NCBI GenBank assembly: GCA_015065545.1
Contig: SVQA01000011.1
Span: forward strand, 1-51,447
Origin: Oscillospiraceae bacterium
GTDB taxonomy: Bacteria > Bacillota > Clostridia > Oscillospirales > Acutalibacteraceae
Length of the DNA: 51,447 bases
Direction of reading: 5' to 3'
Shown: positions 33,424 to 41,675 of the stretch, piece by piece
How the letters are laid out: the number at the start of each line of letters is the position of its first letter
How positions within the stretch are numbered: the stretch's first letter is position 1
The notes under the pieces: model-generated
What the model saw: only the letters and a program-made list of their open reading frames with translations
The model's database searches: none
What the model was told of the DNA's origin: nothing
Made by a program: the position numbers and the translations under genes

Positions 33424-33903
33424 ATGAAAAGAGTAGAAGAACTGCTTAACGAGATTCAGGGCATTATGGAGGACGCAAAGGCTGTTCCTCTCACAGGCGG
33501 TAAGTCACTTATCGACACAGAGCAGATTTTAGATATTATTGACGAGATTCAGGATTCTCTTCCTTCTGAGGTTCGTCAGGCAAAGAACATCGTTGCTGAC
33601 AGATCTCAGATTATTGCTGAAGCAAAGCGTGAGGCAGAGGGTATCATCCGCGAAGCAGAAGAGAAAAAGAAGCAGATGGTTAATGAGAGCGAGATCGTTC
33701 GTGCAGCACACGCACAGGCTAACGAGATTCTCAACGATGTTAAGGCAAAGACCGCTGATATGCGCAGAGCAGCCAGCGAGTTTGTTGAGGATGTTATGAA
33801 GAAGACTGATGAGGCTATCACATATCAGCTCACAGAGCTTCGTAAGACTCGCCAGAATATCAAGATGACCCAGAAGACAGGCACAGGAACAAACAACTTC
33901 TGA
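33424..33903 (+). CDS. Coiled-coil protein, ATP synthase subunit b-like, function unknown
   Basis: The 159-residue product is predicted to be almost entirely helical, with a long coiled coil from about residue 55 to 135 (KREAEGIIREAEEKKKQMVN). It is rich in Ala, Glu, Lys and Gln, has no signal or membrane segment and no Cys. Such proteins are often labelled ATPase or V-ATPase subunit E-like only because of coiled-coil similarity. Many Clostridia have a comparable gene next to coaD, so a conserved DivIVA-like or scaffolding role is possible but unproven. It has its own promoter and terminator. Confidence 0.8.
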   Translation: MKRVEELLNEIQGIMEDAKAVPLTGGKSLIDTEQILDIIDEIQDSLPSEVRQAKNIVADRSQIIAEAKREAEGIIREAEEKKKQMVNESEIVRAAHAQANEILNDVKAKTADMRRAASEFVEDVMKKTDEAITYQLTELRKTRQNIKMTQKTGTGTNNF

Positions 33904-33929
33904 TTCTAAAATTTTAATAAATGCAGATT

Positions 33930-33963
33930 AGCGGTAGCGGCAATTTGTCGTTACCGCTTTTTT
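33930..33963 (+). terminator. Terminator after the coiled-coil gene
   Basis: AGCGGTAGCG (33930-33939) pairs with CGTTACCGCT (one G-U) and is followed by a run of seven T. Confidence 0.88.
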
Positions 33964-34000
33964 ATTTGTGTAGAGGAAGACGTTAGTTTTATGAAAATAT

Positions 34001-34165
34001 ACACATCCTCCGAGTTGGATGTGTCGGGAGGAGTTTTGTAGGGGAAAATATCATCTTCCTGAAATGATTTGTGTAGAAGGAAGATGCTTTGCAGGGGAGA
34101 TTCGTGAATCGCCCCTACGTAGAGGGTAGATTGTATACGGACGGGCACGGAGACCCGACTCTACG
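34001..34165. repeat. Composite repeat block including GTAGGGG...CCCCTAC copy 4
   Basis: First comes a hairpin ACACATCC/GGATGTGT with a CGGGAGGAG tail (34001-34033), a variant of the unit at 17145. Then an 81-base GTAGGGG...CCCCTAC unit lies at 34038-34118. A partial third unit follows (34119-34165, containing GGGCACGGAGACCC). This block and the mraZ leader fill the 33904-34507 gap; no gene is seen in it. Confidence 0.7.
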
Positions 34166-34300
34166 GGATTGGAACAAAAGGAGAGAGTCGTAAAAGTATG
34201 CTTTATCGGCGAAAGATTTTAATGGGCGGTGTCATTTTGAGATTGTAACCATTGTAATATAGAGAGAAAAGGATGTATTCAAATGTATGTTCGAAAAAAT

Positions 34301-34341
34301 CGGCGTAACAGCGGGAAGCCCCATTGTTATGCCGTTTTTTT
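34301..34341 (+). terminator. Orphan intrinsic terminator upstream of mraZ
   Basis: CGGCGTAACA (34301-34310) pairs with TGTTATGCCG (34325-34334, one G-U), followed by seven T. No gene ends nearby, so it may end an unannotated small RNA or leader transcript, or block read-through into the dcw cluster. An 11-base direct repeat CGGTGTCATTT lies on either side (34227 and 34435). Confidence 0.75.
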
Positions 34342-34398
34342 GTGTATATTGTGGTAAAAAACAATCGTAATATTAGTAAAAAAATCGTAATCTTTTTC

Positions 34399-34427
34399 TT
34401 GCATTTTAATTTGCTATAGGTTATAAT
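34399..34427 (+). promoter_or_regulatory. Promoter of the dcw cluster
   Basis: TTGCAT (34399-34404) and TATAAT (34422-34427) are 17 bases apart, about 80 bases upstream of the mraZ start. MraZ commonly represses its own promoter, but I could not assign a convincing MraZ-box array. Confidence 0.65.
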
Positions 34428-34507
34428 ATACATACGGTGTCATTTGGTGTATGTGTGTGGCACAAAATGTCACGAAATTCGTCGAATCGAAAGGATGGTG
34501 GGGAAGA

Positions 34508-34936
34508 GTGTTTACCGGTATCACATATCAAAGCATGGATAGCAAGGGTCGTGTCATTCTGCCCCAGAAATTCCGCGAAGAATTAGGCGAAAGCTTCTAT
34601 GTAACAAACGGCTTCAATGAAAAGTATCGCTCACTTCAGGTTATGTCTTGTCAGGAGTTTGACAGTCTTCGTACTCAGATTCGTGCTCTCGGTGCTGCAA
34701 AAGCGCTGAAGCTCCAGTACATTCTGGTAGCACCTGCTACAGAAACTACCTTTAACTCTCAAGGCAGAGTTCAGATTCCTCAGGCATTGCGTGAGGGTGC
34801 AGGCTTCAAGAAGGATCTTGTTGTACTGGGCATGGATACAAGAATTGAAATCTGGGATAAAGAAACCTACGATGAGTTTATGGCTCAGACTATGCAGGAG
34901 TCTTTCGCAGAGGCTCTGGAATTGTTGAGGCTCTGA
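34508..34936 (+). CDS. mraZ: Transcriptional regulator MraZ
   Basis: MraZ is an AbrB-fold DNA-binding regulator of the dcw operon. From the GTG at 34508 the product is 142 residues, the family length, starting MFTGITYQSMDSKGRVILPQ. The second AbrB-like repeat is TTFNSQGRVQIPQALREGAG. A longer frame to 34451 adds 19 residues not found in the family. A GGTGGGGA site precedes the GTG. rsmH follows one base after the stop. Confidence 0.95.
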   Translation: MFTGITYQSMDSKGRVILPQKFREELGESFYVTNGFNEKYRSLQVMSCQEFDSLRTQIRALGAAKALKLQYILVAPATETTFNSQGRVQIPQALREGAGFKKDLVVLGMDTRIEIWDKETYDEFMAQTMQESFAEALELLRL

Positions 34937-34937
34937 T

Positions 34938-35861
34938 ATGGAATTTAAACATATATCGGTACTGCTTCAGGAATCTATCAATGGTCTTAATATAAAGCCC
35001 GACGGAATTTATGTTGACGGTACGGCAGGGGGCGGAGGACATTCCTCGGAAATCCTCAAGAGGCTTGAAAACGGAAAGCTTTACTCAATCGACAGAGACC
35101 CTGATGCAATAAAAACAGTAACAGAAAGATTTAAAGATGAGCCTTGCTCAGAGATAGTAAAGGGTCGTTTCGGTGATATGAAAGAGCTCCTCTTTGGGAG
35201 GGGAGTTCAGAAGGTAGACGGAGTGCTCCTTGATATTGGAGTTTCTTCCCATCAGCTTGATACAGCAGAAAGGGGTTTCTCTTTCCACGAGGATGCACCT
35301 CTTGATATGAGAATGAGTCAGGAGGGCGACACGGCCGCAACTCTTGTAAACACCCTGCCTTATGCAGAGATTGCAAGAATTATCGGCACCTATGGCGAAG
35401 ATAAATATGCTTCTTCAATAGCAAGAGCGATAGTAAAATACAGAGAAGAAAAAGAAATACTCACCACTTTGGAGCTGGCAGAAATAATCAAGAGTGCAGT
35501 ACCCCAGAGAGTGAGAAGAGAGGGACATCCTGCAAGACAGACCTTTCAGGCTTTGAGAATTGCGGTAAACGATGAATTCGGGGAGCTTGAACGAGGACTT
35601 GATTCAGCCTTCGAAATGCTGAATACAGGCGGAAGACTTGCGGTGATTACCTTCCATTCCATAGAGGACAGAATAACAAAACAAAGAATGGCGAAATGGT
35701 GCACAGGCTGTACCTGTCCGCCGGATTTTCCTGTTTGTGTATGCGGCAACAAACCGAAAGCAAAACTTATCAGTCGCAAACCAATTGTTGCAAGCGACGA
35801 AGAGCTTGCAGAGAATCTCAGAAGCAGAAGTGCAAAGCTGAGAGTGTGTGAAAAACTGTAA
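34938..35861 (+). CDS. rsmH: 16S rRNA (cytosine1402-N4)-methyltransferase RsmH
   Basis: RsmH (MraW) methylates C1402 in the ribosomal decoding centre. The 307-residue product has HISVLLQESINGLNIKPDGI, VDGTAGGGGHSSEILKRL (AdoMet loop), LLDIGVSSHQLDTAERGFSF, the RREGHPARQTFQALRIAVND block and ITFHSIEDRITKQ. A CxxCxCPPxFxxCxC cluster near residue 257 is typical. It starts one base after mraZ and is probably translationally coupled. Confidence 0.98.
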   Translation: MEFKHISVLLQESINGLNIKPDGIYVDGTAGGGGHSSEILKRLENGKLYSIDRDPDAIKTVTERFKDEPCSEIVKGRFGDMKELLFGRGVQKVDGVLLDIGVSSHQLDTAERGFSFHEDAPLDMRMSQEGDTAATLVNTLPYAEIARIIGTYGEDKYASSIARAIVKYREEKEILTTLELAEIIKSAVPQRVRREGHPARQTFQALRIAVNDEFGELERGLDSAFEMLNTGGRLAVITFHSIEDRITKQRMAKWCTGCTCPPDFPVCVCGNKPKAKLISRKPIVASDEELAENLRSRSAKLRVCEKL

Positions 35862-35911
35862 AAGACAGTTTAAGGTGTATGAAAGAATATTAATAGATAG
35901 GGGAATGTGTT

Positions 35912-36442
35912 ATGTCTTACAGCGCGTATATGTCCGCAACCAGAGGTTATGATTTAAGCCTCTTTGAAACAAGCGGTACTGCAGCAAAGAAGCCTGCTCC
36001 CAAAAAGGTTAAGAAAAGACTTGCTAACAATCGTATTGTTGAGCTTCCTGAAGCAGTAGAAGAAACAGGTCAGCGCAGACAGCATAATTTTGCGGCACTT
36101 GCCTTCGGCTTCATCTTGGCAAGCATTATTGTGGTGGTTGTGGGTGTTATCATTCACGGTCAGGTTCAGCTTGCAGAGCTTAATCAGAAGATTACAGCGG
36201 CAAACACAGAGCTTGAGACAAGCCGCAGTGAGTATATTCAGCTTCAGGCAAAGGTGGATGCCTCGCTCTCTACTGCAACAGTAGAGGAGTATGCCCGCAC
36301 AAACTTAGGTATGTCGAGAGCTACAAATCAGCAGAAACGATATATAAGCCTTGCCGATTCGGATAAGGCAGAAATATTTTCAGAGGATGAGGGTACCGTC
36401 TTCGATGAGGTTGGCGAGTACTTTGGTTCAATGTTGTCATAA
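35912..36442 (+). CDS. ftsL: FtsL/DivIC-like cell division protein
   Basis: A bitopic division protein. A 60-residue basic cytoplasmic region (AAKKPAPKKVKKRLANNR) precedes one transmembrane segment (about residues 63-88). A short coiled coil follows (QLAELNQKITAANTELETSR) with a YARTNLGMSRA-like FtsL/DivIC box, then an acidic tail. Sequence is poorly conserved in this family, so the call rests on topology and on the position between rsmH and the penicillin-binding protein gene. The ATG has an AGGGGA site. Confidence 0.85.
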   Translation: MSYSAYMSATRGYDLSLFETSGTAAKKPAPKKVKKRLANNRIVELPEAVEETGQRRQHNFAALAFGFILASIIVVVVGVIIHGQVQLAELNQKITAANTELETSRSEYIQLQAKVDASLSTATVEEYARTNLGMSRATNQQKRYISLADSDKAEIFSEDEGTVFDEVGEYFGSMLS

Positions 36443-36481
36443 CATACAATTCTTTGTAATAAGTATGTTGTGTTGGGATGA

Positions 36482-36510
36482 GAGTTAAGATTTTTGTCTT
36501 GACTCTTTTT
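36482..36510 (+). terminator. Possible internal terminator between ftsL and the PBP gene
   Basis: GAGTTAAGA (36482-36490) pairs with TCTTGACTC (36497-36505, one G-U) and is followed by TTTTT. It could split the dcw cluster into two transcripts or attenuate downstream expression. Confidence 0.6.
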
Positions 36511-36587
36511 CTGCTATTTTAAAGAGTGTTAATTTTTGTGCATAACGTAATGTTTTGACTTTTTTATGAAAACGGAGGTCGACTTTT

Positions 36588-38816
36588 GTGGCTAAAGGGA
36601 AAAAACAGACTTTTAAAAGTCGCTCACAGATATTGCTTGCCATAATCCTTATCCTCGGATTTGGTGCGGCGGTGCTGAGACTCGGATACCTGCAGATTTT
36701 TAAGGCTGATGAATTGCAGAGCAAGGCGGTAAATCAGCAGCTCACACCTGCTGTGTTGCCTGCAAAGAGAGGTACAATTTACGATGTAAACGGAAAAACC
36801 CTTGCAGAATCTGCGTCGGTATGGAAGGTTGTAATTGCTCCTGTATATCTTGAAAATGACGAAGATAGACGCATAGTTGCAGACGGACTTGCAGAGATTC
36901 TTGACCTTGACAAAGAAAAGGTTTTTGAAAAAACCAAGCAGAACAGTTACTATGTTGAAATTAAAAAGCAGGTAGAAAAGGACAAACGCGAAGAAGTCCT
37001 TGAATTTATGGATAAGATAGAGAACGAGGACGATATAAGCTCAAACGTTATCTTTATGATCGAGGATTACAAAAGATATTATCCTTCCAACGCCCTTGCT
37101 TGCTCGGTAATCGGCTTTACAGGAACGGATAATCAGGGACTTGACGGTGTTGAATACCAGTACGATGATGTGCTTAAAGGCACAGCAGGCAGACTTGTAA
37201 CAGCAACGGATGCTGCGGGTACTGCGATGCCTTTCTCTTACAGTCAGAAGGTAGATGCTATTGACGGCAGTAATCTTTACCTGACCATTGACGAAACAAT
37301 ACAGGCTATTGCCGAAAAATATATGCAGCAGGCAATTGATGAGCATTCTGTTTGTAACCGCGGTGTGTGCATTATTATGGATGTAAACACGGGTGCTATA
37401 AGAGCCATGGCTTCGGTAGGCGGATATGATTTGAATGATCCATACACTCTTCCTGATGAGGTAAGAGAAGAAATCCGCAAGCTTCCCGAGGAAGAGAGAG
37501 CTGCCGCAGAAAGTGCCGCGGTACAGAAAATATGGCGAAACAAAGCGGTGAGTGATACCTACTATCCCGGATCTGTGTTCAAGATGTTCACAGCGGCTAT
37601 GGCTCTGGAAGAAAACCTTGTAAGCGAGGACTCCACCTTCTTCTGTGACGGTGCCTATACAGTTACGGGCGAAACCATGAGTTGTCACTATCACGCAGGT
37701 CACGGTACACAGAATCTTCGTGATTGCATTAAAAACTCCTGCAACCCTGCTTTTATGCAGATAGGTGAGCTTGTGGGCGAGGAACGTTTCTGGGAATATT
37801 ATCAGGCATTCGGATTCTCTGAGAAAACAGGCATTGACCTGCCCGGTGAAGCAAACGACATCTTCTTCTCCGAAGACGGCTCCATGCTTCCCGTAAACCT
37901 TGCAACAGCTTCCTTCGGACAGAACTTTGCGGTAACTCCCATTCAGGTTGCAACTGCGGTTTGTGCCATTGCAAACGGCGGTTATCTTGTTCAGCCCCAT
38001 GTTGTTGACAGGATTGAGGATGCAGAGGGCAACGTTCAGCAGGTAATTTCTACCGAGGTTAAAAGACAGGTTATTTCTACCGATACGGCAGCTCTGGTTG
38101 CAGATATTCTGGAAGAAAATGCAGTATCCGGCTCAGGTAAAAACGGATACGTTGCAGGCTACAGAGTGGCAGGCAAAACAGGTACCTCTGAGGCAAAGAG
38201 AGACGCCAATGGCGACGGAATACTCGACTATATCGCATCCTTCTGCGGATTTGCTCCTGCAGAAAATGCCGAGGTGGTGTGTCTTGTGTTCTTTGATACT
38301 CCCACAGGTGCGGCTTACTACGGAAGTCAGGTTGCAGCTCCTGTTTATTCACAGATTATGGCAGAGGTACTGCCTTATATGCAGGTAGCAACCCAGTACA
38401 CAGAGGAAGAACTTGAGGCACTTGATAAAACAACAGGAACATACATCGGTCTTTCTGTTGAGGATGCAGAGCGTATAGCAGAGAGCGAAGGTTTCACAAC
38501 CTCTGTCAAGGGTGACGGCGATGTGGTGCTTGCTCAGGTGCCTTCTGCGGGAACATCAATTCCCAAGGGCGGTAATGTAGTGCTTTACACCGACGAGTCA
38601 AGTGCTCAGGAAAAGGTAGAGGTTCCTGATATGACGGGCTTTACTATTTATGATATGAACTATTTTGCCTCGGCTTACGATATTAATGTAAGTGTGACAG
38701 GCATTACAAGCTCTTCGCTGAGCTTTTCAACCTCCCAGAGTATTCCTGCGGGAACTATGGTTTCGCCGGGTACGGTGGTTAAGGTTCAGTTTACGGCAGG
38801 CGGAGTAAGTGACTAA
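36588..38816 (+). CDS. Penicillin-binding protein (FtsI/PBP2B class) with PASTA domains
   Basis: A class B transpeptidase for septal peptidoglycan. The 742-residue product has an N-terminal anchor (about 14-34), the PBP dimer domain (AKRGTIYDVNGKTLAES) and a transpeptidase domain with Ser329 in SVFK, SCN (384-386) and KTG (530-532). Two PASTA domains lie at about 610-742 (LSVEDAERIAESEGF; VPDMTGFTIYDMNYF). It matches Bacillus PbpB or SpoVD by position; only one such gene is present here, so vegetative and sporulation roles cannot be separated. The GTG start has a CGGAGGT site. Confidence 0.95.
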   Translation: MAKGKKQTFKSRSQILLAIILILGFGAAVLRLGYLQIFKADELQSKAVNQQLTPAVLPAKRGTIYDVNGKTLAESASVWKVVIAPVYLENDEDRRIVADGLAEILDLDKEKVFEKTKQNSYYVEIKKQVEKDKREEVLEFMDKIENEDDISSNVIFMIEDYKRYYPSNALACSVIGFTGTDNQGLDGVEYQYDDVLKGTAGRLVTATDAAGTAMPFSYSQKVDAIDGSNLYLTIDETIQAIAEKYMQQAIDEHSVCNRGVCIIMDVNTGAIRAMASVGGYDLNDPYTLPDEVREEIRKLPEEERAAAESAAVQKIWRNKAVSDTYYPGSVFKMFTAAMALEENLVSEDSTFFCDGAYTVTGETMSCHYHAGHGTQNLRDCIKNSCNPAFMQIGELVGEERFWEYYQAFGFSEKTGIDLPGEANDIFFSEDGSMLPVNLATASFGQNFAVTPIQVATAVCAIANGGYLVQPHVVDRIEDAEGNVQQVISTEVKRQVISTDTAALVADILEENAVSGSGKNGYVAGYRVAGKTGTSEAKRDANGDGILDYIASFCGFAPAENAEVVCLVFFDTPTGAAYYGSQVAAPVYSQIMAEVLPYMQVATQYTEEELEALDKTTGTYIGLSVEDAERIAESEGFTTSVKGDGDVVLAQVPSAGTSIPKGGNVVLYTDESSAQEKVEVPDMTGFTIYDMNYFASAYDINVSVTGITSSSLSFSTSQSIPAGTMVSPGTVVKVQFTAGGVSD

Positions 38817-38836
38817 AATAATTTTCAGGAGGAACT

Positions 38837-39286
38837 ATGTTAAAGGATAAGTTGACAATTTTTGCAAAAGAAGAAGATACACAATGTATCCTTGAATTAG
38901 TCCTTAAATGTATAGACAGGGCAGATATAAATATGGTCTCGCTTCTTGCGGTGGCAGATGAAACAAATAAGGGTGAGGTCATTTTGCCGAAGAATACAAG
39001 ATGTGTTGTTTTGCCCTTTGATTTAAAGCTTACACTCACAGAAGATGTAAGAAAGCTGACATACTGCTTGGACGGAACAAGCGGAGATGTTTCTGCTCTT
39101 AATATTCAGAAAAGAGAGACCTGTATCTGCTTCGAGGTGCTTTACGGTGTGTTTATGAGCAGGGTGTTTATTCCCTTTGACAGCAAGTACACTGTTAAAC
39201 AGGTGCTTTTGTGTGTATGTATTATGTGCGGATGGGGTGCTTCTATAGATAAACTCATACCGCTTGTAAACGAATTATTAAAGTAA
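38837..39286 (+). CDS. Small protein at the murF position, possible Mur-ligase remnant
   Basis: The 149-residue product is not clearly recognised. It lies exactly between the PBP and mraY genes, where murE/murF usually sit. Its middle and end (about 65-149: LTYCLDGTSGDVSALNIQ, FEVLYGVFMSRVFIPFDSKY, TVKQVLLCVCIMCGWGASID) resemble the edge of a MurE/MurF central domain, where a beta-sheet leads into the helix after the 'G.hNv.N.laA' segment. The P-loop and the C-terminal ligase domain are missing, so it should not be a ligase. It has several Cys, no signal peptide and a good AGGAGG site. The remnant assignment is inference. Confidence 0.6.
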   Translation: MLKDKLTIFAKEEDTQCILELVLKCIDRADINMVSLLAVADETNKGEVILPKNTRCVVLPFDLKLTLTEDVRKLTYCLDGTSGDVSALNIQKRETCICFEVLYGVFMSRVFIPFDSKYTVKQVLLCVCIMCGWGASIDKLIPLVNELLK

Positions 39287-39299
39287 AGGAATGATATTT

Positions 39300-40325
39300 G
39301 TGGAAAATATGTTATGGGCATTTGGTGCGGCAGCGGCGGCATTCATTATTTCGGCACTTTTGGGAAAGTTTCTTATTCCTTTCCTGCATAAGCTAAAATT
39401 CGGTCAGACAATCTTGGAAATAGGTCCTGATTGGCATAAGAAAAAGCAGGGTACTCCTACAATGGGCGGTATTATGTTTATTATTGCAATCATTGTATCT
39501 ACTGTTGCTTTCTATGTTGCAAAGATTGCGACAACAGATGCTTCTGCAGGCTTTACCACTCAGCAGTCAAAGATTATCATCGGTCTTATTATGGCTCTTG
39601 GTTATGGCATAATCGGCTTTGTTGATGATTACATAAAGGTTGTTAAAAAGCGTAATCTGGGTCTTACTGCAAAGCAAAAGCTTGTGATGCAGTTCGCAGT
39701 TGCAATCCTTTACCTTGCAGCTATGGGCTTTGTTGACGATAGCTTTACAACCACTATTATTCCTTTTGCAGGTGCTGTTGACCTTGGCTGGTTCTACTAT
39801 GTTGTTTCTGCACTTGTTATTGTCGGTATTGTAAATGCCGCAAACCTTACAGACGGTATTGATGGCCTTGACGGCTCTATTACATTCTTTGCCGCAATTA
39901 TTATGATGCTTATTTCCACAATGCTCAAGAACATCGGCGGTGTTATCGAGAGTGCGGCTCTTGCAGGCGGATGTCTGGGCTTCCTTGTTTGGAACTTCCA
40001 TCCTGCAAAGGTATTTATGGGCGATACCGGCTCACTCTTTTTGGGCGGTATGGTTTGCTCAATTATGTTTGCACTTAATGTTCCTATACTTCTTTTACTT
40101 ATCGGCTTTGTTTACCTTATGGAGATGTTTTCTGTTATGCTTCAGGTAAGCTACTTTAAGCTTACACACGGTAAGCGTCTTTTCAAAATGAGCCCCATTC
40201 ATCATCATTTTGAGATGTGTGGCTGGAGCGAGGTTAAGATTGTTTGTGTGTTCAGTCTTTTAACCGTTATTCTTGGTGCTATTGCCGCAGTTCTTGTGTA
40301 TTTCGGCGTTGTTAATTTAGCTTAA
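39300..40325 (+). CDS. mraY: Phospho-N-acetylmuramoyl-pentapeptide-transferase
   Basis: MraY makes lipid I from UDP-MurNAc-pentapeptide and undecaprenyl phosphate in the membrane. The 341-residue product has about ten hydrophobic segments and the motifs GTPTMGGI, VDDYIKVVKKRNLGL, NLTDGIDGLDGS, FMGDTGSLFLGG and MSPIHHHFEMCGWSE. The GTG at 39300 is preferred because AAAGGA ends 9 bases before it; an in-frame ATG at 39291 directly abuts that site. Confidence 0.97.
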   Translation: MENMLWAFGAAAAAFIISALLGKFLIPFLHKLKFGQTILEIGPDWHKKKQGTPTMGGIMFIIAIIVSTVAFYVAKIATTDASAGFTTQQSKIIIGLIMALGYGIIGFVDDYIKVVKKRNLGLTAKQKLVMQFAVAILYLAAMGFVDDSFTTTIIPFAGAVDLGWFYYVVSALVIVGIVNAANLTDGIDGLDGSITFFAAIIMMLISTMLKNIGGVIESAALAGGCLGFLVWNFHPAKVFMGDTGSLFLGGMVCSIMFALNVPILLLLIGFVYLMEMFSVMLQVSYFKLTHGKRLFKMSPIHHHFEMCGWSEVKIVCVFSLLTVILGAIAAVLVYFGVVNLA

Positions 40326-40373
40326 AAGTTTTGTACTAATGTAATTCGACTATATTTTCAGGAGGGAAATGAT

Positions 40374-41633
40374 ATGCGCAGTTTCAATAGCACAATGGCT
40401 GTGCCCGGCAGAGAAAACCTGCGGCTTTACAGCAGCGAATCTCAAGGCAGCAGACCTGCGCCCTCTGAGCAGAGAGCAAGAAGTTACCAGAGCAGAAAGA
40501 AAAAGAAGTTTAAGTTTGTGTCTGTGGGTTTGGGAATAGATATGCCCTTCCTTATCCTTGTGCTTGTGCTTCTTGCTATTGGTATTCTTATGATGTTCTC
40601 TGCAAGCTATCCCTTTGCTTATGCAGAGGAGAGTGACAGTTACTATTACCTTAAAAGACAGATTCTGTTTGCGGTGATCGGTATTGCCGCTATGATAGGT
40701 CTTTCTTTTGTGAATTATCATATTTTTTATCGCTTTGCTAAGGTGTTCCTTGTGGCTTCTTATGTTGCCTTGGTGCTTGTACTTTGCATACCTGCAGCTA
40801 ATGGTGTAAAGCGATGGATTAATTTAGGCCCTTTGAGCTTTCAGGCATCTGAGATTTCAAAATTCTGTGTTATTGTATTTATGGCTTATGTGGCTACAAG
40901 ATATGCAGAAAAAATGCAGTACATAAAGTACAGCTTCTTGCCGGGTATGGCGGTGTTAGGCTCAACTGCACTTCTGCTTTACTTTGAGCCACACTACTCC
41001 TGTATCGTAATTATGTTCTTTTTGGTGCTCATAATGCTCTGGCTTGGAGGTATGCCTCTTAAGTATTTTATTGTTATTTTGTCGGTTGTGGCTGTTGCCT
41101 TTATTATTGCTCTGTCTACAGGTTTACTCGGTTATGCTATGGAACGAATGGAAGGCTGGGGAACTGCCCTTGAATATCAAAATGAACAGCAGTGGCAGGA
41201 TACATGGCAGACAAGAAACTCTCTCTATGCCATCGGCTCAGGCGGAGTATGGGGTCAGGGTCTTGGCAATTCAAGACAGAAATATCTTTATATTCCCGAG
41301 CCTCAGAATGACTTTGTTTTTGCTGTTGTATGCGAAGAGCTTGGTCTTGTAGGTGCAATTGCAATTCTTGTTCTTTTTGCTCTTCTTGTATGGAGAGGTA
41401 TATATCTTTCTCAGAGATGCTCTGACGTTTTCGGAAAGCTCCTCGGTTGCGGCCTTTCTGCACAGATTGGCTTGCAGGTTATTCTCAATATCCTTGTAAT
41501 TACCGACTGGCTTCCCAATACGGGTATCTCACTGCCATTCTTCAGCTACGGAGGTACATCCCTTATTATGCTTCTGGCACAGATGGGTGTAGTGCTTTCC
41601 GTTTCCAGAAGGTCCAGAATGGAAAAGGTATAA
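40374..41633 (+). CDS. ftsW: Cell division glycosyltransferase FtsW (SEDS family)
   Basis: FtsW polymerises septal glycan from lipid II together with the class B PBP encoded upstream. The 419-residue product has a basic cytoplasmic N-terminus of about 50 residues, ten hydrophobic segments, GVKRWINLGPLSFQASEISK, and the C-terminal signature PNTGISLPFFSYGGTSLIM. RodA is the alternative, but the dcw position favours FtsW. The ATG has an AGGAGGG site. murD, often located before it, is absent. Confidence 0.95.
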   Translation: MRSFNSTMAVPGRENLRLYSSESQGSRPAPSEQRARSYQSRKKKKFKFVSVGLGIDMPFLILVLVLLAIGILMMFSASYPFAYAEESDSYYYLKRQILFAVIGIAAMIGLSFVNYHIFYRFAKVFLVASYVALVLVLCIPAANGVKRWINLGPLSFQASEISKFCVIVFMAYVATRYAEKMQYIKYSFLPGMAVLGSTALLLYFEPHYSCIVIMFFLVLIMLWLGGMPLKYFIVILSVVAVAFIIALSTGLLGYAMERMEGWGTALEYQNEQQWQDTWQTRNSLYAIGSGGVWGQGLGNSRQKYLYIPEPQNDFVFAVVCEELGLVGAIAILVLFALLVWRGIYLSQRCSDVFGKLLGCGLSAQIGLQVILNILVITDWLPNTGISLPFFSYGGTSLIMLLAQMGVVLSVSRRSRMEKV

Positions 41634-41675
41634 TCTATTTAAAGTTTAGTTTCTTCTTTTAAAGGAAGGTTATTT

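Noticed and set aside
34284..34358. Possible 24-residue peptide (MYVRKNRRNSGK...) over the orphan terminator
   Set aside because: The frame runs through the terminator hairpin and T-tract and lacks a convincing ribosome-binding site.
37041..38000. Long minus-strand frame inside the PBP gene (and similar ones at 7915-8703 in mfd and 49395-50054 in the ABC ATPase gene)
   Set aside because: They are antisense to clearly assigned genes with catalytic motifs in the sense frame, and their composition is that of mirror frames.
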